Below are positions 50,772 through 60,041 of a DNA stretch of 64,000 bases, in pieces. The DNA is from Tellurirhabdus bombi (GTDB taxonomy: Bacteria; Bacteroidota; Bacteroidia; Cytophagales; Spirosomataceae), in contig NZ_CP090557.1 of assembly GCF_021484805.1 (NCBI RefSeq), forward strand, positions 1,166,501-1,230,500, read 5' to 3'. Made by a program: the position numbers and the translations under genes. Position 1 is the stretch's first letter; each line of letters begins with the position of its first letter. Below the pieces are notes generated by a model. The model did no database searches, was not told the DNA's origin, and worked only from the letters and a program-made list of their open reading frames with translations.

Positions 50772-52286
50772 ATGAAAAGTAACTGGAAAGTCCTAGCATT
50801 TATTGCTCTCTTATCGAGCGCGATCACGCTCGCAGCCTACAACTTCTTGGGCTTTAATAAACAAGATGTTATTCTGACTGAGTCGGGGCCAGCCCCTATT
50901 GGCCGGCTGGCGGCCCTAACGGGTCCCAATGCGGCGGGTGATTTTACCGCTGCCGCTGAATCAGCCACACCTGCGGTTGTTCACATTAAAACGATAGTAA
51001 CCCGCACGGTACGCCAGCAACAGATGCCAGACATCTTCCGGGAGTTCTTCGGTGAAGATTTTGGCGGTTCTCGGGGCGGCGCACCACAACGTCAACGCGG
51101 ACAGGCTTCGGGTTCAGGGGTTATCATTAGCCCAGATGGTTACATTGTAACCAACAACCACGTTGTTAAAGATGCGGACGAAGTAGAAGTAATTCTAACA
51201 GACAAACGCAGCTTCAAAGCGAAAGTGATTGGAACGGACCCTTTGACTGACCTTGCTGTTATTCAGATTAACGCTAAAAACCTGCCATCGATCACGCTTG
51301 GTGACTCCGATAACCTGAAATTAGGTGAATGGGTATTAGCCGTTGGTTATCCACTGGATTTGGAATCGACCGTGACTGCTGGTATTGTTAGTGCCAAAGG
51401 CCGCGGAATTGGTATTCTAAACCAAAATGTGAACCGGGAAGATCCAAAAGGTGATTCACCAATTGAATCGTTCATTCAAACGGATGCCGCGATTAACCCA
51501 GGTAACTCAGGTGGTGCGTTGGTAAACCTTCGTGGTGAACTGGTTGGTATTAATACAGCGATTGCTTCACAAACAGGGTATTATAGCGGCTATGGCTTTG
51601 CGGTTCCTGTTTCCCTAGTGAAAAAAGTATCGGCTGACTTACTGAAATATGGTAATGTACAACGGGGTTACTTAGGTATCTACCCACGTGAGTTAGATAG
51701 CCGCGCTGCTCAGGAATTGGGTGCGAAAGTAGGCCGTGGTATTTATGTTCAGGATGTGGTAGCTGGCGGTGCTGGCGCTGCTGCTGGTCTGAAAAAAGGC
51801 GATGTTATCGTGAAAATGGAAGGCCAGAACGTTGATTCAGATGCCCAGATGCGCGAAATCATCGGTCGTCGCCGTCCGGGTGATGTCTTGGCCGTCACGG
51901 TTAACCGGAACGGTGAGAATCGCGACCTGAAAGTTGAACTTCGTAACCGGAACAACGGTCGTGATGTCATTCGCAAAGAAGAGAGTGCAACTGCTTCGAC
52001 AGGTAGCATCAGTTCTTTAGGTGCCGATTTCGAAGAGTTGGCAGCAGCTGATGCAAAACGCCTCGGCGTTAGCGGTGGTGTTCGTGTGAAACGCATCACA
52101 GAAGGCAAGTTAGCCGAAACGGATATCGAAGAAGGTTTCATCATCACGAAAGCAAACGGCCGCAACGTCCGGACAGTGAAAGAACTGCAAGCAGCTTTAT
52201 CTACTACCAAAGCAGGTGAAGGTCTGATGTTGATTGGTATGTATCCGAATAGCTCGCGTATGTACTACTACGCTGTTCCAGTGTAA
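50772..52286 (+). CDS. degP: DegP/HtrA-type periplasmic serine protease
   Basis: The 504-residue protein has an N-terminal signal or anchor (WKVLAFIALLSSAITLAAYNFL), a trypsin-like domain with the triad His130 (TNNHVV), Asp160 (TDLAVI) and Ser246 (GNSGGAL), and two PDZ domains (about 300-385 and 405-500). The LA loop region carries a Gly/Arg-rich insert (GGSRGGAPQRQRGQ). HtrA proteases handle misfolded periplasmic proteins. It is monocistronic, with a 34-base palindromic terminator after it. Confidence 0.96.
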   Translation: MKSNWKVLAFIALLSSAITLAAYNFLGFNKQDVILTESGPAPIGRLAALTGPNAAGDFTAAAESATPAVVHIKTIVTRTVRQQQMPDIFREFFGEDFGGSRGGAPQRQRGQASGSGVIISPDGYIVTNNHVVKDADEVEVILTDKRSFKAKVIGTDPLTDLAVIQINAKNLPSITLGDSDNLKLGEWVLAVGYPLDLESTVTAGIVSAKGRGIGILNQNVNREDPKGDSPIESFIQTDAAINPGNSGGALVNLRGELVGINTAIASQTGYYSGYGFAVPVSLVKKVSADLLKYGNVQRGYLGIYPRELDSRAAQELGAKVGRGIYVQDVVAGGAGAAAGLKKGDVIVKMEGQNVDSDAQMREIIGRRRPGDVLAVTVNRNGENRDLKVELRNRNNGRDVIRKEESATASTGSISSLGADFEELAAADAKRLGVSGGVRVKRITEGKLAETDIEEGFIITKANGRNVRTVKELQAALSTTKAGEGLMLIGMYPNSSRMYYYAVPV

Positions 52287-52306
52287 TGCTTGAAAATACA
52301 TAGATC

Positions 52307-52340
52307 AACAAAAAAGCCCGGCATGCCGGGCTTTTTTGTT
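52307..52340. terminator. Bidirectional terminator between degP and gmd
   Basis: A perfect 34-base palindrome built on AAAAAAGCCCGGC and its complement gives a GC stem and a T-run on both strands. It serves convergent degP and gmd. Confidence 0.95.
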
Positions 52341-52356
52341 ATAGAGCTAACTCTTA

Positions 52357-53469
52357 TTATTCGTAATAATTCATGACGCGGTGGCCGCTCCGCTCCAGCA
52401 ATTGATCGCGGCGGAAAAGCTCGATATCGGCAGCAACCATTTCCTGAACCAGACCTTTAAGGTCATACTTCGGTTTCCAGCCTAATTGGGTCATGGCTTT
52501 TGTTGGATCACCATGCAGCAGATCTACTTCGGTCGGGCGATAATACCGCTCATCGATGCAAACCACTTCCTTACCAACCGCCAATGCGTAAGCCGGATTA
52601 GAAGCACTTACGATGTAGCCTTTTTCGTCGGCATCGGTTCCCCGGAATTCCAGCTCAACGCCAATTTCAGCAAAAGCCATCCGAACAAAATCACGAATAC
52701 GCGTAGTGATACCCGTCGCGATAACGTAGTCTTCGGGTTTTTCCTGCTGAAGGATCAGCCACATCGCTTCCACATAATCTTTGGCGTGGCCCCAGTCGCG
52801 CTGGGCGTCCATATTACCCAAGTAAATTTTGTCCTGTAAACCAAGAGCAATCCGAGCTACCGCCCGCGTAATTTTCCGGGTTACGAAGGTTTCACCCCGC
52901 AGCGGCGATTCGTGGTTGAACAAAATCCCGTTAACGGCATACATATTATACGCTTCACGGTAGTTCACCGTAATCCAGTAGCCATACAGTTTGGCGACGG
53001 CATAAGGAGAACGAGGATAAAACGGCGTTGACTCCGACTGAGCATGGCCCTGTACTCCACCGTATAGCTCAGATGTTGACGCCTGATAAATCCGGGTTTT
53101 TTCGGTTAAACCAAGCAGTCGAACGGCTTCCAGAATCCGCAGCGTTCCGATACCATCAACTTGAGCCGTGTATTCTGGTTCTTCAAAACTTACCCGCACG
53201 TGCGACATAGCACCGAGGTTGTAAATTTCGTCAGGCTGTACTTCCTGGATAATCCGGATGATGTTGGTTGAATCCGACAAGTCACCGTAGTGTAACTTAA
53301 ACCGAATGTTTTTTTCGTGCGGATCTTCGTAGAGGTGGTCAATCCGTTGCGTATTAAATAAAGAACTCCGGCGTTTAATCCCGTGAACCTCGTAGCCTTT
53401 CGATAAGAGCAGCTCGGTTAGGTAAGCTCCATCCTGCCCGGTTGTCCCGGTGATCAGCGCTTTTTTCAT
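52357..53469 (-). CDS. gmd: GDP-mannose 4,6-dehydratase
   Basis: Gmd turns GDP-mannose into GDP-4-keto-6-deoxymannose, a precursor of fucose and related sugars. The 370-residue extended SDR has [17 protein letters not shown] (NADP loop), [24 protein letters not shown], and the catalytic [15 protein letters not shown] (Tyr-x-x-x-Lys). [19 protein letters not shown] matches the family. No fcl or glycosyltransferase gene is adjacent, so the rest of the pathway lies elsewhere. Confidence 0.96.
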   Translation of the reverse strand: MKKALITGTTGQDGAYLTELLLSKGYEVHGIKRRSSLFNTQRIDHLYEDPHEKNIRFKLHYGDLSDSTNIIRIIQEVQPDEIYNLGAMSHVRVSFEEPEYTAQVDGIGTLRILEAVRLLGLTEKTRIYQASTSELYGGVQGHAQSESTPFYPRSPYAVAKLYGYWITVNYREAYNMYAVNGILFNHESPLRGETFVTRKITRAVARIALGLQDKIYLGNMDAQRDWGHAKDYVEAMWLILQQEKPEDYVIATGITTRIRDFVRMAFAEIGVELEFRGTDADEKGYIVSASNPAYALAVGKEVVCIDERYYRPTEVDLLHGDPTKAMTQLGWKPKYDLKGLVQEMVAADIELFRRDQLLERSGHRVMNYYE

Positions 53470-53566
53470 AAAATTCTGACTAAGAAATTTACAACCAATG
53501 TTGATTTAGAAGTAAAATAACCAAATATTAAGACAATTCCATATACCTGGTGCGCCTATGTTTCCA

Positions 53567-54151
53567 CTATTTTATGGATAGGCTCTTGCGAATATCCACG
53601 CGGTCGGGCAATAAAATCGCGCTGCTAAACTGCTGTTTCAATATTTCCAGATACCGCTCGGCATCCATCCGCCGCATAAAATCACCGACTTTTAACCGAT
53701 ACGTAGGCTGGCGATAACTCAGATACGGGTTCAATTCGGGATGATTCTGGTACGTGTATACCTTAGCCTGGTCCGCTTTCTGCCGGGCATCACCAACATA
53801 CACCTGAATCCGGTAGCCGGGTGCGTACCGAATGGCGCGATTTTGCCGGGCAATCGTGTCTAAGAGTGCATCGAGCCGCCGGTTGATGTGCAGGGGCTGT
53901 ACCGAGGGCAACTGCCGCTTGGGCTCCGGAGCCGTGCTTGGCCGTGTGGCAGGGGCTGTAGCCGGACGAGTTGGTGGCGGCGTGCCGTATTTAGGTCTAA
54001 CAACAGACAGGTCTTCTTCGTACGGTTTTACGGCAGGAGTTCCCTTCGAGGCAGTCGTCTTTTTCGAGGAGGCGCAAGAAGTCAACCCAGCCAAGAAACC
54101 TACAGCCAGTAATAGGTTAACAATCCAAAAAATACTAGAATGCTTTTTCAT
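53567..54151 (-). CDS. SPOR-domain lipoprotein
   Basis: From ATG 54151 the product is 194 residues with a lipoprotein signal (MKKHSSIFWIVNLLLAVGFL, lipobox LTSC). A Pro/Thr/Ala-rich linker follows (PPPTRPATAPATRPSTAPEP, about residues 55-80). The C-terminal 80 residues form a SPOR domain (GYRIQVYVGDARQKADQAKVYT, YRLKVGDFMRRMDAERYLEILKQQF), which binds denuded peptidoglycan at division sites. A cell-division or wall role is inferred. It is divergent from murB. Confidence 0.87.
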   Translation of the reverse strand: MKKHSSIFWIVNLLLAVGFLAGLTSCASSKKTTASKGTPAVKPYEEDLSVVRPKYGTPPPTRPATAPATRPSTAPEPKRQLPSVQPLHINRRLDALLDTIARQNRAIRYAPGYRIQVYVGDARQKADQAKVYTYQNHPELNPYLSYRQPTYRLKVGDFMRRMDAERYLEILKQQFSSAILLPDRVDIRKSLSIK

Positions 54152-54279
54152 AGGATGCCACAAACTTACCAACTATCTCGCTATGCAACAATTTATCGAA
54201 TCGCTTGTTTGCATACGGCCTGCTAGTCCCTCGTCAGTGCTTTGTTTTTCGTTAACTTTGATGCAGGATTGATATACCT

Positions 54280-55308
54280 ATGCTAGATATACAAAGTAAT
54301 ATTTCTCTCAAATCATACAATACATTCGGCATTGACGCCAAAGCTCGCTACTGGGTTGAGGTTGAGAGTCAGGATGATCTGAAAACACTTTTTCAACTGA
54401 CTGAATTTTTAACCATTCCCAAACTTATTCTGGGTGGTGGCAGCAACATTCTGCTTACCCGGGATTTTGACGGGCTGGTGGTTAAAAATAACATCAAGGG
54501 CATCGAAGTTGTTCGAGAAGACAGTCAACACGTTTATGTTCGTGCGGGAGCCGGGGAAAACTGGCATAATTTCGTGCTTTACTGCGTGGCGCATCACTAC
54601 GCCGGCATCGAAAATCTTTCCCTCATTCCAGGAACGGTGGGAGCAGCTCCCATGCAGAATATCGGCGCTTACGGCGTTGAAATTGAACAGGTTTTTGAAC
54701 AGCTAGAAGCGGTTCATCTGAAAACGGGCGAAATTCATACCTTTCTGCACAGCGACTGCCGTTTTGGCTACCGCGAAAGCATCTTTAAACACGAAGCGAA
54801 AGGCGAATACATCATTACAAGCGTTACGTTTCAGTTGAACAAAACGCCTACCTTTCATACATCCTACGGAGCCATTCAGGAGACCTTAACGGAGATGGGC
54901 ATTGCAGACGATCAGCTCAGCATTAAAGCCATTAGCGACGCTGTTATTCGCATTCGGCGCAGTAAACTTCCAGACCCGGCTGAGATTGGCAACGCGGGTA
55001 GTTTTTTCAAAAATCCAGAAATTCCTAAAGAACAGTTTGATCGCTTGAAAGCGCTTTATCCAGCCATGCCCGGCTATCCAATTGGCGAAACAGCCGTAAA
55101 AGTACCCGCAGGCTGGCTAATTGAACAAGCGGGTTGGAAAGGCAAACGCGTGGGGAATACGGGCGTCCATACAAAACAAGCCCTTGTGCTGGTCAATCAC
55201 GGCGGAACTACGGGTGAAGAGGTAAAAGCGCTGGCCGCTAAAATCCAGGCTTCCGTAGCCGACCAATTTGGCATTCATCTGAACCCGGAAGTTAATTTTG
55301 TCGGGTAA
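54280..55308 (+). CDS. murB: UDP-N-acetylenolpyruvoylglucosamine reductase
   Basis: MurB reduces UDP-GlcNAc-enolpyruvate to UDP-MurNAc with NADPH and FAD. The 342-residue type I enzyme has the FAD-binding LILGGGSNILLT, SLIPGTVGAAPMQNIGAYG, the RFGYRESIFK loop, and the catalytic Ser in GNAGSFFKNP. The C-terminal HLNPEVNFVG holds the catalytic Glu. A TAACTTTG element at about 54254-54261 matches the -7 consensus just before the gene. Confidence 0.96.
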   Translation: MLDIQSNISLKSYNTFGIDAKARYWVEVESQDDLKTLFQLTEFLTIPKLILGGGSNILLTRDFDGLVVKNNIKGIEVVREDSQHVYVRAGAGENWHNFVLYCVAHHYAGIENLSLIPGTVGAAPMQNIGAYGVEIEQVFEQLEAVHLKTGEIHTFLHSDCRFGYRESIFKHEAKGEYIITSVTFQLNKTPTFHTSYGAIQETLTEMGIADDQLSIKAISDAVIRIRRSKLPDPAEIGNAGSFFKNPEIPKEQFDRLKALYPAMPGYPIGETAVKVPAGWLIEQAGWKGKRVGNTGVHTKQALVLVNHGGTTGEEVKALAAKIQASVADQFGIHLNPEVNFVG

Positions 55309-55313
55309 AATTC

Positions 55314-55354
55314 AAAAGGGGAATACAAGTCTAGGCTCATATTCCCCTTTTTTT
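55314..55354 (+). terminator. Terminator after murB
   Basis: A 12-bp stem (AAAAGGGGAATA with TATTCCCCTTTT) around a 14-base loop, followed by more T residues. It can also work weakly for the convergent ROK gene. Confidence 0.9.
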
Positions 55355-55360
55355 ATGGCC

Positions 55361-56275
55361 TTAGTCAAAACACAGTGAAGCAGCGCCTAGCAAGCCGGCG
55401 TCGTTGCCGAGCGTAGCGCGTTTTAGCTCGATGTCTTTCAGATAATACGGTGTCAGCCAGTAATTTAGTTGCTTTTCTACGGCGGGAAGAATGTAATCAT
55501 AAGAAGCAGATAAGCCTCCACCGATCAGCACCAGCTTGATATCCAGAATACGAATCAGGGCAACCAGACCATCGCCAAGCATCTCGCCTACTTCCGTCCA
55601 GATTTCCAGCGCTAAATCGTCGCCTTCAGCGGCGGCAGCAACCAGTCCTGTCGTCGAGATTTTATCGCCTTCGGGCAGTTGGGTCTCCCCCCGGTAGGCT
55701 TCCCGGCGTTCTATCGCTAGATCGAGCAGTTCTTTTTTTCCAATATTGCGTTCCAGCACGCGACCGTTGCGCGACGGAATATGGCCAGGCTCCATGGCAT
55801 TTCCATCCCCTCCAACAAACACTTTCCGGTTGATGATGGCAGCACCACCCACACCCGTTCCGAGGGTAATGAAAATGTAATTTTCATTTATTTTCTCTTC
55901 CGCGAAATAAAATTCGCCCAAAGCCGCCGCGTTAGCATCATTTTCCAGGAAAAAATCAACGCCCGAAAAGCGCTTTTTCAGAATGTCTACCAGCGGAACA
56001 CCATCCAGCTCAGGAATTGCCGTAATTTCCAACGGGGTAGTACGGGTTCGGTTAATCATTCCCGGCAAACCGATTCCCACTCTTTCTACTTCTTTGTGCG
56101 CATATAACTGCAAGGCGATGGCATCCGCAAAACGCTCCACAAAATTTCCTGACTTGCGCCAGTCAGCCGTGTCGTGGCTGTAGAAGTTTGAAATCTTACC
56201 AGTTTTTGAATTAACAATTCCCATTTTGACGTTGGTACCACCAACGTCAATACCCAGATACTGAACAGGCTCCAT
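55361..56275 (-). CDS. ROK-family sugar kinase, atypical (no zinc cysteines)
   Basis: The 304-residue protein has the ROK ATP-binding motif GIDVGGTNVKMGIV, the catalytic Asp113 in LENDANAAALGEF and the GTGVGGAAI loop. The ExGH sugar motif is present (Glu162-His165), but the family's zinc site CxCGxxGC that should follow is missing: the sequence reads RNGRVLERNIGKKELLDL. Glucose or a related sugar is the probable substrate (glucokinase-like). It is convergent with murB and starts alone. Confidence 0.88.
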   Translation of the reverse strand: MEPVQYLGIDVGGTNVKMGIVNSKTGKISNFYSHDTADWRKSGNFVERFADAIALQLYAHKEVERVGIGLPGMINRTRTTPLEITAIPELDGVPLVDILKKRFSGVDFFLENDANAAALGEFYFAEEKINENYIFITLGTGVGGAAIINRKVFVGGDGNAMEPGHIPSRNGRVLERNIGKKELLDLAIERREAYRGETQLPEGDKISTTGLVAAAAEGDDLALEIWTEVGEMLGDGLVALIRILDIKLVLIGGGLSASYDYILPAVEKQLNYWLTPYYLKDIELKRATLGNDAGLLGAASLCFD

Positions 56276-56438
56276 GTATAAATTTTTCAGTTATCAGTTT
56301 AGCGCGTTTCTTCTAAAGTTGCCGATGAGGGCGCAAGATACGAAGACAGTTGGCAGGATGCAGTGAATAAAGGGTAGTTTTTGACATAAGCCGTCAAATA
56401 AGTGCCAGAATTCCGCTCAAAAAGGCTTTCCAGCAGGG

Positions 56439-57170
56439 CTAAATATCGCCTAATTGAGGCCGAAGCAGGATTTCTTCCACAACTGCGCCGGCGGATAAAT
56501 GGCTTGCCGTCCAAACTACTTCGGCAATGTCCTGCGGCTTCATGAACCGGCTTTCGGGCAAATCAGAGGCCGCCCAGCTATCCGTATAAGTGGCCCCCGG
56601 TAGCAAAATCGTTACTTTCACGCCATGCGGTTTCATTTCTTCCCGCAAAACCTTCGTCATCCCCATCAACGCAAACTTGGAAATGCAGTATGAGCCGCCG
56701 TTTGGATAAGCGATGATGCTGGCCGTCGAGCCCAGCATAAAAATATGTCCCCGCCGCTGCTCCATCATGCCGCCAAGCAGACCACGCGTGAGGTGGTAAA
56801 CGCTATGCACGTTGGTTTCCATCTGGGTCTCGAACACGCCCTCGGCTTCGTTATGAATCTGACCAGGCAGGAAGACACCCGCGTTGTTTACCAAAACATC
56901 AACGGGCCGGTCCAGCGCCTGAATGAAACGGATAAAATCGTCCAGCTCCGCCCGTTTTGCAACATCAACCGCTTTGGTAAAGAGTTGTGGTAAAGCTTCG
57001 CTATTCTCCGCCGAATCGGCCAGCAAGACTGTCATTTCCTGCTGCAAACGATGCAGATCGCTTTCGCTTCTGGCACAGACAACAGCGTCGTATCCTTTCT
57101 TCATAAAGGCCTCGACAATGGCCCGGCCAATGCCTTTTGTTCCGCCCGTTACTACGATTAATCGATTCAT
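56439..57170 (-). CDS. Short-chain dehydrogenase/reductase
   Basis: From ATG 57170 the product is 243 residues and starts directly with the Rossmann loop VVTGGTKGIGRAI. The family motifs NNAGV and the catalytic set (Ser in GSTAS, YCISKFAL with Tyr and Lys) are complete. It resembles sepiapterin-reductase or 3-oxoacyl-ACP reductase-like SDRs, but substrate is unknown. It is divergent from the mlaE gene across 134 bases. Confidence 0.92.
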   Translation of the reverse strand: MNRLIVVTGGTKGIGRAIVEAFMKKGYDAVVCARSESDLHRLQQEMTVLLADSAENSEALPQLFTKAVDVAKRAELDDFIRFIQALDRPVDVLVNNAGVFLPGQIHNEAEGVFETQMETNVHSVYHLTRGLLGGMMEQRRGHIFMLGSTASIIAYPNGGSYCISKFALMGMTKVLREEMKPHGVKVTILLPGATYTDSWAASDLPESRFMKPQDIAEVVWTASHLSAGAVVEEILLRPQLGDI

Positions 57171-57304
57171 AAGCAAATTTGGTATTCGGAAGCAAGATAC
57201 GCACAAAACCATTCTATCTTTACCGCTGTTTGAACTGTGTAGCGGGCATTTGGACCGGGATTTGTTGATTCATCCTTGGTTACCCGTTCTTATTGTTTCC
57301 ACTC

Positions 57305-58033
57305 ATGCAAAGCCTTGGTCGTTACTTTATTTTTCTAGGTACTTTATTCCGTAATCGAGAAAAGTTTGGCGTTTATGTCAAATTAACTCTCGATGAATGC
57401 ATTCAAATTGGGATTGACTCGGTCTTTATTGTCTCCATTGTTGCTACGTTTATTGGGGCGGTAAGCTGCGTACAAACGGCTTATCAGTTAGTAAGCCCCC
57501 TCATTCCTCCTTCCATTATTGGTTTGATTGTTCGTGATACAACGATCCTTGAGTTTGCCCCGACAATTACCAGTATTGTTTTGTCGGGTAAGGTGGGTTC
57601 GAACATTGCCGGTGGCATCGGAACCATGCGGATCACGGAGCAGATTGACGCGCTGGAAGTGATGGGGATTAATTCAACATCGTATCTGGTTTTACCGAAA
57701 GTCGTAGCCTCTATTGTCATGTTTCCCATGCTGGTAATTCTGGCTGGCTTTCTGGCCATTTTGGGGGGATATCTGGCCGGAACCCTCGGTGGCATCATTA
57801 CCCCTGATGATTACATTGCTGGCCTTCGCTCGGACTTCCAGGCATTCAACATCACGTTCGCGCTGATCAAAGCCGTTGTGTTCGCTTTCCTGATCTCGAC
57901 CATTTCGTCGTTCAAAGGATACAATACGTCAGGCGGTGCGTTGGAGGTCGGACAGGCATCTACCGCCGCTGTAACCAATAGTTGTATCGCTGTATTAGCG
58001 GCGGACTTTGTGTTGGCTCAATTGTTATTATAA
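57305..58033 (+). CDS. mlaE: MlaE-type ABC transporter permease
   Basis: The 242-residue product (ATG 57305) is a MlaE/YrbE permease with about five to six helices (FIVSIVATFIGAVSCVQTAYQ, IVMFPMLVILAGFLAILGGYLAG). The conserved ARDTTILEFAPTITSIVLSGKVGSNIAGGIGTMRI-like segment is seen as VRDTTILEF...GRVGS-type text ending in QIDALEVMGI. Mla systems move phospholipids between the two membranes. The start was chosen over an upstream TTG. It is 7 bases before mlaF. Confidence 0.92.
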   Translation: MQSLGRYFIFLGTLFRNREKFGVYVKLTLDECIQIGIDSVFIVSIVATFIGAVSCVQTAYQLVSPLIPPSIIGLIVRDTTILEFAPTITSIVLSGKVGSNIAGGIGTMRITEQIDALEVMGINSTSYLVLPKVVASIVMFPMLVILAGFLAILGGYLAGTLGGIITPDDYIAGLRSDFQAFNITFALIKAVVFAFLISTISSFKGYNTSGGALEVGQASTAAVTNSCIAVLAADFVLAQLLL

Positions 58034-58040
58034 GCGCGTC

Positions 58041-58787
58041 ATGATTGAGATAAAAGATATTCATAAAACCTTCGGCGACCGGACCGTACTGGATGGCGTG
58101 AGCGCCAAGTTTGAGCCGGGGCAAACCAGTTTAATAATTGGAGGTAGTGGTACCGGTAAAAGTGTGCTGCTCAAGTGCATGATCGGCCTGGTTATCCCGG
58201 AAGAGGGCGAGGTGCTTTACGACGGGCGTAGTTTTTTGAGAGGCGACCCAAACACACAGAAAGATATTCGGCGCGAAATGGGCGTACTTTTTCAGGGATC
58301 GGCCTTATTTGATTCAAAAACAGTGCTAGAAAACGTTCGCTTTCCGCTGGATATGCTGACGGATATGCCCGCGTCCGAGAAAAAAGAACGCGCTGAATTT
58401 TGCCTGGAACGTGTCGAACTATCGCACGCCAGCGACCGGATGCCCTCGGAAATCAGCGGGGGAATGAAGAAGCGCGTCGGTATTGCCCGGGCGATTGTGA
58501 TGAATCCGAAGTACCTTTTCTGCGACGAACCCAATTCTGGCCTTGACCCATTGACGGCGGTTACCATTGACGATTTGATCAAAGAAATCACCGATGAGTT
58601 CAAAATAACGACCATCGTCATTACGCACGATATGAACTCCATGATCGGGATTGGAGAGAAAATTATATTTCTCTACAAAGGCAAAAAACTGTGGGAAGGC
58701 GATAGCGCTACGCTCACAAAATCAGACATTCCAGAGCTGAACGAACTGATCTACGCCAACAAGTTATTACGCGACCAAAAAGCCTAA
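58041..58787 (+). CDS. mlaF: MlaF-type ABC transporter ATPase
   Basis: The 248-residue product from ATG 58041 starts MIEIKDIHKTFGDR and has Walker A GGSGTGKSVLLK, Q-loop VLFQGSALFDS, signature SEISGGMKKRVGIARAI, Walker B YLFCDEPNSGLDP and the switch His in VITHDM. SGGMKKR is the form seen in Mla-type ATPases. It drives MlaE. The MCE-domain partner MlaD is not next; a terminator follows directly. Confidence 0.94.
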   Translation: MIEIKDIHKTFGDRTVLDGVSAKFEPGQTSLIIGGSGTGKSVLLKCMIGLVIPEEGEVLYDGRSFLRGDPNTQKDIRREMGVLFQGSALFDSKTVLENVRFPLDMLTDMPASEKKERAEFCLERVELSHASDRMPSEISGGMKKRVGIARAIVMNPKYLFCDEPNSGLDPLTAVTIDDLIKEITDEFKITTIVITHDMNSMIGIGEKIIFLYKGKKLWEGDSATLTKSDIPELNELIYANKLLRDQKA

Positions 58788-58828
58788 AAAAAAGCTCCAC
58801 GCTTTATAAACAGCGTGGAGCTTTTTTC
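58788..58828. terminator. Bidirectional terminator between mlaF and the TlpA-like gene
   Basis: A 16-bp perfect stem (AAAAAAGCTCCACGCT with its complement) around an 8-base loop, with T-runs on both strands, lies between convergent genes. Confidence 0.95.
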
Positions 58829-58844
58829 AGGATTTGATTTATGC

Positions 58845-59984
58845 CTAAGGACGAACCGGAAGCAACTCGGCTAGTTTCTTGCCTAAATCTTCCCCCCGAA
58901 TATTTTTAGCGATGATTTTTCCGTCGGGGCCAACCAAAAAGTTCTGCGGGATTGCCTGCACACCGTACAGCTTCGCCACGTCGTTCTGCCAGAATTTCAG
59001 GTCTGAAACCTGTGTCCAGGTCAAACCATCTTTATGAATGGCGTTCATCCAGGCTTCTTTTGCGTTGGGACGGTCTAGAGACACACCAAGCACGGTGAAG
59101 TTCTGCCCTTTAAACTGGTGGAAATTCTTAACTACATTGGGGTTTTCCTTGCGGCACGGTCCGCACCAGCTTGCCCAGAAATCAACCAACACGTATTTTC
59201 CTTTAAAATCGTGCAACGATACATTTCGTCCGGCGGTATCTGCCTGCGTAAAATCAGGAGCAACCGCCCCGATGGCTGTTTTCTGCAAGGTAGCTAATGC
59301 AGCGCCGTATGTTTTTCCGGCTTTACTTTCTTTGATTTCGCTGGATAATCCCTCAAAAAGTGGATTCACTTCTGAATATTCGGGAACTGAGCCACCATAC
59401 GCTTTTAAGGCATCTAGACTCACCAGGCTCTTGGGATTATTTTTGATAAAATCACCTCTGAGTTTTTTCTGCTCTGCACTAATTTCTTCGTAGCGTTTCT
59501 CAATAGAGGCGTCAAATCCGCTGGCTTGCCGCTGGGCCGGTGTCGCAGTCTGGTACTCCTGCATGAGCTTATCCATGCGTTCAGAGGATGATTTCAGGGC
59601 CATTTTGAGCTTTTCGTTGTCGGCATTTAGCTTAGTACCACTCACAACGGCATGCAGAAGCGAGTCGGGACTGTTGATGACAATGGCCCCCGGCTCTAAG
59701 TACAGACTCATGGCGGGTACAGGCCGGGTGTTGCTCATCCCCGTGCCGCGTTTATCAACCAGCAGCATGGCTCTCGCCGATCCATCTACCGTCCCTTTGA
59801 ATTCAAACTGCCCATTCTGAATCGACGCAGAATCTATCTTGGTTGTCGTTCCATCCATATAGCGCAGATACGCTTTGGCGGGGGCATTTACCGTGCCTAA
59901 TTTTCCTTTAATGGTATAATTACCACTTTGTGCCCAGAGCAGCGTGGGCACCAGGACCAGCCCGACAGAAAGGAGCTTTTTCAT
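58845..59984 (-). CDS. TlpA-like thiol-disulfide protein with DUF4369 domain
   Basis: The 379-residue protein has a signal peptide (MKKLLSVGLVLVPTLLWAQ), an N-terminal DUF4369 domain (YTIKGKLGTVNAPAKAYLRYMDG, residues 22-115), a helical linker (about 120-235), and a thioredoxin-like AhpC/TSA domain with the active site WASWCGPCRKENP. The domain pair is common in Bacteroidota. It reduces or exchanges disulfides in the periplasm; the partner is unknown. Confidence 0.92.
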   Translation of the reverse strand: MKKLLSVGLVLVPTLLWAQSGNYTIKGKLGTVNAPAKAYLRYMDGTTTKIDSASIQNGQFEFKGTVDGSARAMLLVDKRGTGMSNTRPVPAMSLYLEPGAIVINSPDSLLHAVVSGTKLNADNEKLKMALKSSSERMDKLMQEYQTATPAQRQASGFDASIEKRYEEISAEQKKLRGDFIKNNPKSLVSLDALKAYGGSVPEYSEVNPLFEGLSSEIKESKAGKTYGAALATLQKTAIGAVAPDFTQADTAGRNVSLHDFKGKYVLVDFWASWCGPCRKENPNVVKNFHQFKGQNFTVLGVSLDRPNAKEAWMNAIHKDGLTWTQVSDLKFWQNDVAKLYGVQAIPQNFLVGPDGKIIAKNIRGEDLGKKLAELLPVRP

Positions 59985-60041
59985 GAGTAAGATATTGTGT
60001 TGGTTATTTACAAATCTATCAAAATCTAGCTTCGATAACCT

